A DNA stretch of 64,000 bases, from positions 124,001 to 188,000 of the forward strand of contig CAUAFG010000002.1 in NCBI GenBank assembly GCA_958428235.1. Reading direction: 5' to 3'. This document shows positions 59,764 through 64,000 of the stretch, one piece after another; within the stretch, counting starts at the first letter, position 1; each line of letters opens with the position of its first letter. The notes below the pieces were generated by a model. It saw only the letters and a list, made by a program, of their open reading frames with translations. It was not told where the DNA came from and made no database searches. This DNA is from Faeciplasma sp900553675. Lineage in GTDB: Bacteria > Bacillota > Clostridia > Oscillospirales > Ruminococcaceae. Both the position numbers and the translations under genes were made by a program.

Positions 59764-60771
59764 ATGAGTTTTAAAGTGAAATATACTCCGGAAGTTATTC
59801 TGAAAGCGCGCATGGAGATTGACAGGCGCAGACAGTCCGCAATTGCCTTGCAGGAAGCTCATGCAAATGAGATATCTGCAAAATATCCTGAAATATATTC
59901 GGTGTACCGTGATATCAGAAGCACCGCCTTAAAGCTTTCGGATGTTGTATTTTCTAAATTGCCGAACGCTCATGAGCGAATTGAACGTATAAAATTCGAC
60001 AATATCTCAAATCAGGCAAAGCTTAAGCGTATGCTTGCTTCGTTTGGATATCCCGAGGATTATCTTTCGGTTAAATGCTACTGTTCTGAATGCCTTGATA
60101 CCGGAATCAGCATGGGCAACAGGTGCAAGTGCTTAGAGGAGCTTATGACAAAGTATATGATTGAGGAGCTTAACAAGCAGTGCGCTATAAAGCTTCACAG
60201 CTTTGCGGAGTTCCGTTTGGATTACTACCCCGAAACCGTTCAGATAAAGGGCAGCACAGTCAGCTGCCGCGATAAGATGGCGGATATCGTTAAGACCTGC
60301 ATGGAGTATTCAAAGAGCTTTTCTTCCGATTCGCCGGGACTGTTTATGATGGGTGCGACCGGTCTGGGCAAGACCTTTCTTTCCTGCTGTATCGCTCAGG
60401 AGCTGATAAGTAGGGGTTACAGCGTTGCCTTTGACTCTGTTCAGAATTATTTGAGGACGATAGAAAAAGAGCATTTCGGAAGAGCTGAGGGCGACACATT
60501 AGAGCTTATCTTAAAAGCCGACCTTTTGATTTTGGACGATTTGGGAAGCGAGTTTGAAACCGCCTTCAGCACGTCGGTTATATACAACATAATAAACACC
60601 CGCTGCAACGAGGGCAAGCCGACGATTATATCAACCAATCTATCCACTCAGAAGCTGCTTGAAAGGTACGACGACAGAATAGTATCTCGCCTGACAGGAA
60701 ACTTTAAGCCTCTGCGTTTTTTGGGCGAGGATATACGCCAGATAAAGCGCAGGAATGAAGATTATTCGTGA
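59764..60771 (+). CDS. DnaC/DnaI-type helicase loader ATPase
   Basis: A 335-residue AAA+ protein. The first 100 residues are coiled and basic. A cysteine pattern CYCSECLDTG ... CKCLEE near residues 110-125 resembles the N-terminal zinc-binding domain of DnaI, which contacts DnaB helicase. The ATPase core has Walker A GATGLGKT near residue 197, Walker B LILDDLGSE near 258, and an arginine-finger region RIVSRL. DnaI loads the replicative helicase; the dnaD-type partner is nine bases upstream. The ATG overlaps the ribosome binding site closely; a GTG four codons in is possible. Confidence 0.9.
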   Translation: MSFKVKYTPEVILKARMEIDRRRQSAIALQEAHANEISAKYPEIYSVYRDIRSTALKLSDVVFSKLPNAHERIERIKFDNISNQAKLKRMLASFGYPEDYLSVKCYCSECLDTGISMGNRCKCLEELMTKYMIEELNKQCAIKLHSFAEFRLDYYPETVQIKGSTVSCRDKMADIVKTCMEYSKSFSSDSPGLFMMGATGLGKTFLSCCIAQELISRGYSVAFDSVQNYLRTIEKEHFGRAEGDTLELILKADLLILDDLGSEFETAFSTSVIYNIINTRCNEGKPTIISTNLSTQKLLERYDDRIVSRLTGNFKPLRFLGEDIRQIKRRNEDYS

Positions 60772-60837
60772 TATAATAAAGTCTTTGGGCAGCTTTTCGC
60801 TTGACTAATCAGTCCGGAATTGGAGAAACAAGTATCA

Positions 60838-61290
60838 ATGAAAGTCATTATAAAGAAAATTGATAAAACTGCTTTAAACGAAGCATTATCCTTAGTCTGG
60901 CGTGTGTTTCAGGAATATGAGGCTCCCGATTACACTCAGCAAGGTATAGACGAATTTTACAATAGCATTCACGACGAAAGCTTTTTGTCTAAGCTCTCCA
61001 TGTTTGGAGCATTTGTAAACGAAGAATTAGTCGGAGTTATCGCGACAAGAAATAATGGCACACATATTGCACTGCTTTTCGTAGACGGAAATTATCATAG
61101 ACAAGGCATCGGCAGAAAGCTGTTTCAAAAGGTGTTAGAGCAAAGCACTGCTTCGAGAGTGACTGTAAATTCATCGCCTTTTGCCGTCCATGTTTATAGA
61201 AAATTGGGATTTATTGATACAGACAAAGAGCAGACAGTGAACGGCTTGAGATTTACACCTATGGCTTATATAGGTTTGAATTTGATATGA
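60838..61290 (+). CDS. GNAT-family N-acetyltransferase
   Basis: A 150-residue acetyltransferase. The acetyl-CoA-binding motif A is seen in LFVDGNYHRQGIGRKLF near residue 80, followed by VNSSPFAVHVYRKLGF. Substrate unknown. GGAG is placed upstream of the chosen ATG. It appears as a single gene bounded by a downstream terminator. Confidence 0.9.
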   Translation: MKVIIKKIDKTALNEALSLVWRVFQEYEAPDYTQQGIDEFYNSIHDESFLSKLSMFGAFVNEELVGVIATRNNGTHIALLFVDGNYHRQGIGRKLFQKVLEQSTASRVTVNSSPFAVHVYRKLGFIDTDKEQTVNGLRFTPMAYIGLNLI

Positions 61291-61326
61291 GCAAAGCAGG
61301 AAAGCTGTATGGAAGTTTCCAAAGAT

Positions 61327-61365
61327 AAAAAAGGTGTAGCACCATTTCGGTGTTACACCTTTTTT
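61327..61365. terminator. Bidirectional terminator
   Basis: A stem of AAAAAAGGTGTA / TACACCTTTTTT, extended inwards with CACC/GGTG, works on both strands. It separates the GNAT gene from the minus-strand transporter genes. Confidence 0.93.
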
Positions 61366-61413
61366 GATGAAAGAACTCCTTATCATGCGTATCCGGTTAT
61401 AGCTCTTCCCTAT

Positions 61414-61560
61414 TTATTTAAGCTTTCTTACAACAAAGTCTACAAAAGACCATATTAAAGATATCGTTCCAACAAGCAAGCCAGTGGGGATTGCCAGTAT
61501 CCCTATTATTCCTAAACCGAAATACGTTACAAGCCTGCCTGCAATGCTTTTGCCGGTCAT
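61414..61560 (-). CDS. Small 48-residue membrane peptide after the BceB-like permease
   Basis: A short frame, ATG at 61560 to TAA at 61414, lying six bases after the permease stop. AAGGAG is eight bases before the ATG and overlaps the permease stop codon. It encodes MTGKSIAGRLVTYFGLG at the start, one long hydrophobic stretch (about residues 14-36) and a basic end VRKLK. The layout (short polar start, membrane helix, basic tail) suits a single-pass peptide. I do not recognise a family. The tight coupling and the ribosome binding site make translation plausible; it might regulate or stabilise the transporter, or be an unrelated small gene. Confidence 0.68.
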   Translation of the reverse strand: MTGKSIAGRLVTYFGLGIIGILAIPTGLLVGTISLIWSFVDFVVRKLK

Positions 61561-61566
61561 AAAGCA

Positions 61567-63606
61567 TCACTCCTTGATTCCGCTGACAATGCCATAGTAG
61601 GCGTTTGATGTGATTTTATAGACGATTGTATAGGCAACAGCGAAAACAGCGAAGCTGATTAAAGTTGTCATGGCGAAAAGCATTGGATTATTAAGGTTAA
61701 ACACCATAAGTATACGCTTAATCATCGGGAAAGCAAAGGCTAAATCCAGTCCCGCGGCGGCGAGCGGCAGGAAGAATACCGTTAACAGCTGAGAGTTGAT
61801 GCTCTTTTTGATTTCGCGCTTGGTCATGCCTACCTTTTGCATGATGTCAAAGCGCGCTCTGTCCTCGTAGCCCTCGGATATCTGCTTGTAGTAGATTATA
61901 AGCACGGCTGCAATTATAAATACAATCGACAGGATTATAGCAATATAGAACAGTCCGCCGAACATAGAATAGTAATCGTCGCGGCTGGCTTCACGGCTTT
62001 CTGTTTTGATGCGAATTTTTTCATTGTCTGCAAACAAGCTTTCCTTAAGATTGCGAATCTCGCGGTTCAGCTCAGCCTGCTTGTCTTTATCTACAGTAGT
62101 ATCAAAGTTATAGGTCCACTTCTTTGACATAAGCTGAGCACCTCTGAAGTCTGCGATGCTTTCAAGAGGACTAAGGCTTTCGCGCATATCCGAAACAACC
62201 ACAACTATAGTCGGCACAGCGTACATAGCGGCATCTGCGCCTAAAGCAAAATCATCAAGAACCTTTTTGATTTTAAACTGCACATAGTCGTTTACTTTCA
62301 GCTCGTCTTCGGAAAATTCTGTTCTGTAAGGAATTGCAAACGCTTCGCCCGGCTCGAGAGTCTCACGCGTGCCCATTATAGCGTTATAGTCATCAAGCGG
62401 AACAAATTGCAAAACCACCATGGCGGATATCTCTGATGGTGCAATACTGTTGAAATAGCGGCTTATGTCAAGGGTATCTCCCGAAATACTTCCCTCGAAT
62501 GATACGTTGCGGTAATCATATACATCAGTTATCTCGCCGCCGTATTCGCTCACCTTTTGCAATATAGCCTCGCGCGCTTCGTCCGGCGCCTTACCGTAGA
62601 AGTCGTTTACATCTGCGCAGTATAGGTCAAAGTTGATGTCTTTGGGGTATCTTGCCGTAAGGGTGCTTTCTACTCCGAAATACAGGCAGGTGGTCGAGGA
62701 TATCATGACTAAAACCATTGTTGCAAGAATGCAGATGGATGCAAGACCCGCGCCGTTCCGCTTCATTCTGTATGCCATCGAGGATACCGAAACAAAGTGG
62801 TTGGCTTTGTAATAATACCTCTTATTCTTTTGGAGAATGCGGCAGAACACCACCGATCCGGTCATCATAAGTATATATGTCGCAATAATAACCATAATTA
62901 CCGCCAAGAAGAAATAAAGCATTGCTGCAATAGGGTTTTCAACGGTTATCGCGATATAATAGGCAACCGCAAGAATTATCACGCCGGATACTCCCCAGAA
63001 CCAGTTTGCTTTTGGCGGCTTTTCGCCTGTATTCTCCGATTTCAAAAGCGACATTGCCGTTGAAAACTTTATCTGCCTTATGGAGTTCAGAAGGAGTATC
63101 AAAAAGATTACTCCGAATACCGCAAGAGTCATAAAAACTCCCTGCATAGATATTGATACGGTGTAGTTGATATCGGCATTTAATAGATTCAGAAGACCAA
63201 GCTCGGCAAGCTTGGCAAGGGCTATTCCTATTGCAAGACCTGTTACTAAGGATATAACGGCGATGATAACAGTCTCCCAGAAGATTATTCTTGCAAGGTT
63301 GAATTTACCCATGCCCAAGATGTTATACAGTCCGAACTCCTTTTTTCTCCTTCGCATAAGGAAGGAGTTTGTGTAGAACAAAAACAGAAGCGAGAAGAAC
63401 GCTACCACCCAGCCGCCTAATTCCAAAACCATCACAACCCCGCTTGCGCCTAAAGGCAGGTTTGCTATAGCTTTGTCGGTCTGAATGAAAATAATGATGT
63501 AATACATTATTATCATTCCAACGCAGGTTAAAATATACGGGATATACAGCCTTTTGTTTTTCTTGATTCCTTCAAACGCCAATTTGGGATACAAACCGAA
63601 TTTCAT
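61567..63606 (-). CDS. FtsX-like ABC transporter permease, BceB type
   Basis: A 679-residue permease with about ten membrane segments. The FtsX domains are near residues 60-200 and at the C-terminus. A large extracellular domain of about 200 residues lies between segments seven and eight (about 315-530), the hallmark of BceB/VraE-type proteins that sense or remove peptide antibiotics bound to lipid II-cycle intermediates. The N-terminal KFGLYPKLAFEGIKKNKRLY is typical. The cognate two-component system, if present, lies outside the window. Start three bases after the ATPase stop. Confidence 0.9.
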   Translation of the reverse strand: MKFGLYPKLAFEGIKKNKRLYIPYILTCVGMIIMYYIIIFIQTDKAIANLPLGASGVVMVLELGGWVVAFFSLLFLFYTNSFLMRRRKKEFGLYNILGMGKFNLARIIFWETVIIAVISLVTGLAIGIALAKLAELGLLNLLNADINYTVSISMQGVFMTLAVFGVIFLILLLNSIRQIKFSTAMSLLKSENTGEKPPKANWFWGVSGVIILAVAYYIAITVENPIAAMLYFFLAVIMVIIATYILMMTGSVVFCRILQKNKRYYYKANHFVSVSSMAYRMKRNGAGLASICILATMVLVMISSTTCLYFGVESTLTARYPKDINFDLYCADVNDFYGKAPDEAREAILQKVSEYGGEITDVYDYRNVSFEGSISGDTLDISRYFNSIAPSEISAMVVLQFVPLDDYNAIMGTRETLEPGEAFAIPYRTEFSEDELKVNDYVQFKIKKVLDDFALGADAAMYAVPTIVVVVSDMRESLSPLESIADFRGAQLMSKKWTYNFDTTVDKDKQAELNREIRNLKESLFADNEKIRIKTESREASRDDYYSMFGGLFYIAIILSIVFIIAAVLIIYYKQISEGYEDRARFDIMQKVGMTKREIKKSINSQLLTVFFLPLAAAGLDLAFAFPMIKRILMVFNLNNPMLFAMTTLISFAVFAVAYTIVYKITSNAYYGIVSGIKE

Positions 63607-63609
63607 GGC

Positions 63610-64000
63610 TTAATCCCTCCCCGAACCGGTGGCAATCAGAGTCAGGGTGTCGGTTATTCTTTGATAGAACTGATCCTGAGTTTCTTCTCCCCTGTACAGC
63701 TGATGGAAGACCTCGCCGTCCTTGATAAACAGAACCCTTTTAGCAACGCTTGCAGCTTTTACCGAATGTGTTACCATAAGAATCGTCTGCCCCATGGCGT
63801 TGATGCGTGTAAACATATTTAAAAGCTCGTCGGAGGATTTTGAATCAAGAGCTCCGGTCGGCTCGTCTGCCAGAATTATCTTTGGGTCGGTGATGACAGC
63901 CCTTGCTACAGCCGCGCGCTGCTTCTGTCCGCCCGATACCTCGTATGGATACTTTTTCAGGAGGGTATCTATTCCCAACGCCTCAGCTATTGGCTTAAGC
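63610..64000 (-). CDS. ABC transporter ATP-binding protein, BceA type (partial)
   Basis: The C-terminal 130 residues of an ATPase that begins beyond the right edge. The ABC signature VSGGQKQR, Walker B IILADEPTGALD with its catalytic glutamate, the D-loop and the H-loop histidine in LMVTHS are present. The Walker A is off the window. Adjacent to the FtsX-like permease, it should power a BceAB-type exporter. Downstream of the H-loop there is a short extension VLFIKDGEVFHQLYRGEE typical of the group. Confidence 0.93.
   Translation of the reverse strand, partial: LKPIAEALGIDTLLKKYPYEVSGGQKQRAAVARAVITDPKIILADEPTGALDSKSSDELLNMFTRINAMGQTILMVTHSVKAASVAKRVLFIKDGEVFHQLYRGEETQDQFYQRITDTLTLIATGSGRD

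Noticed and set aside
61414..61560. Remnant of the permease coding sequence
   Set aside because: It has its own ribosome binding site, start and stop in a distinct region after the permease stop and shows no similarity to FtsX segments.

Overview
The window is gene-dense chromosomal DNA of moderate to low GC from a strictly anaerobic, endospore-forming-lineage Clostridia. An Oscillospirales/Ruminococcaceae-type genome is my best inference. The grounds are a complete eight-gene spoIIIA operon with ylbJ, yunB, yqfC and yqfD; SepF and DivIVA; a split two-subunit transketolase; GatCAB; an Nfn-type ferredoxin:NADP oxidoreductase; rubrerythrin beside a PerR-like Fur-family repressor; and the TIGR04086 membrane protein typical of Clostridia. 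I saw no rRNA, tRNA, CRISPR array, prophage or intact insertion sequence. No stretch over 300 bases lacks a gene; the longest gaps (about 180 to 260 bases) hold promoters, terminators and hairpins that are listed.

Layout. 1-17.7 kb (+): the mutL tail, miaA, an HlyD-like membrane protein, then sepF-ylmH-divIVA-ileS-lspA-rluD (the order familiar from Bacillus, without ylmG). Next come a HAD phosphatase, split transketolase, yunB, ligA and gatCAB. 17.7-28 kb: ylbJ on the minus strand, divergent from yqfC-yqfD, then phoH-ybeY-era-yqzL-recO-mutS2, a tyrosine recombinase and a NUDIX hydrolase. 28-57.5 kb (minus): a P-loop ATPase; manA, a U32 peptidase, mltG and a DJ-1 protein; recN-argR-nadK-tlyA-dxs-ispA-xseB-xseA-M22-nusB-asp23; spoIIIAA-AH; a TIGR04086 protein; yajC with nfnAB; two cell-wall or glycan-acting exported proteins; and a PTS-type IIC membrane protein. 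57.5-61.3 kb (+): perR-rubrerythrin, dnaD-dnaI and a GNAT acetyltransferase. 61.4-64 kb (minus): a BceAB-type ABC transporter with a previously uncalled 48-residue membrane peptide at its 3' end; the ATPase runs off the window.

Functionally this is a core chromosome block covering translation (ileS, gatCAB, miaA, ybeY, era, nusB), genome maintenance (mutL, ligA, recO, recN, mutS2, xseAB, dnaD/I), division (sepF, divIVA), isoprenoid supply (dxs, ispA), oxidative-stress defence (perR, rbr) and the mother-cell side of the sporulation feeding channel (spoIIIA). Well-formed sigma-A promoters were found by eye upstream of sepF, phoH, asp23, nfnA, the GHL10 lipoprotein, the PTS IIC, perR and dnaD. 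A sigma-E-like promoter precedes spoIIIAA.

The most interesting items are two small genes recovered from short reading frames (a YqzL-like protein overlapping recO, and the 48-residue peptide behind the BceB-like permease), a roughly 100-base near-perfect hairpin in the putative leader of the asp23-nusB operon, a hairpin that buries the ribosome binding site between yajC and the TIGR04086 gene, a fusion of a degenerate GHL10-like barrel to an Amidase_3 domain, and a PerR-box palindrome on the perR promoter. No wholly new multi-gene system was evident.
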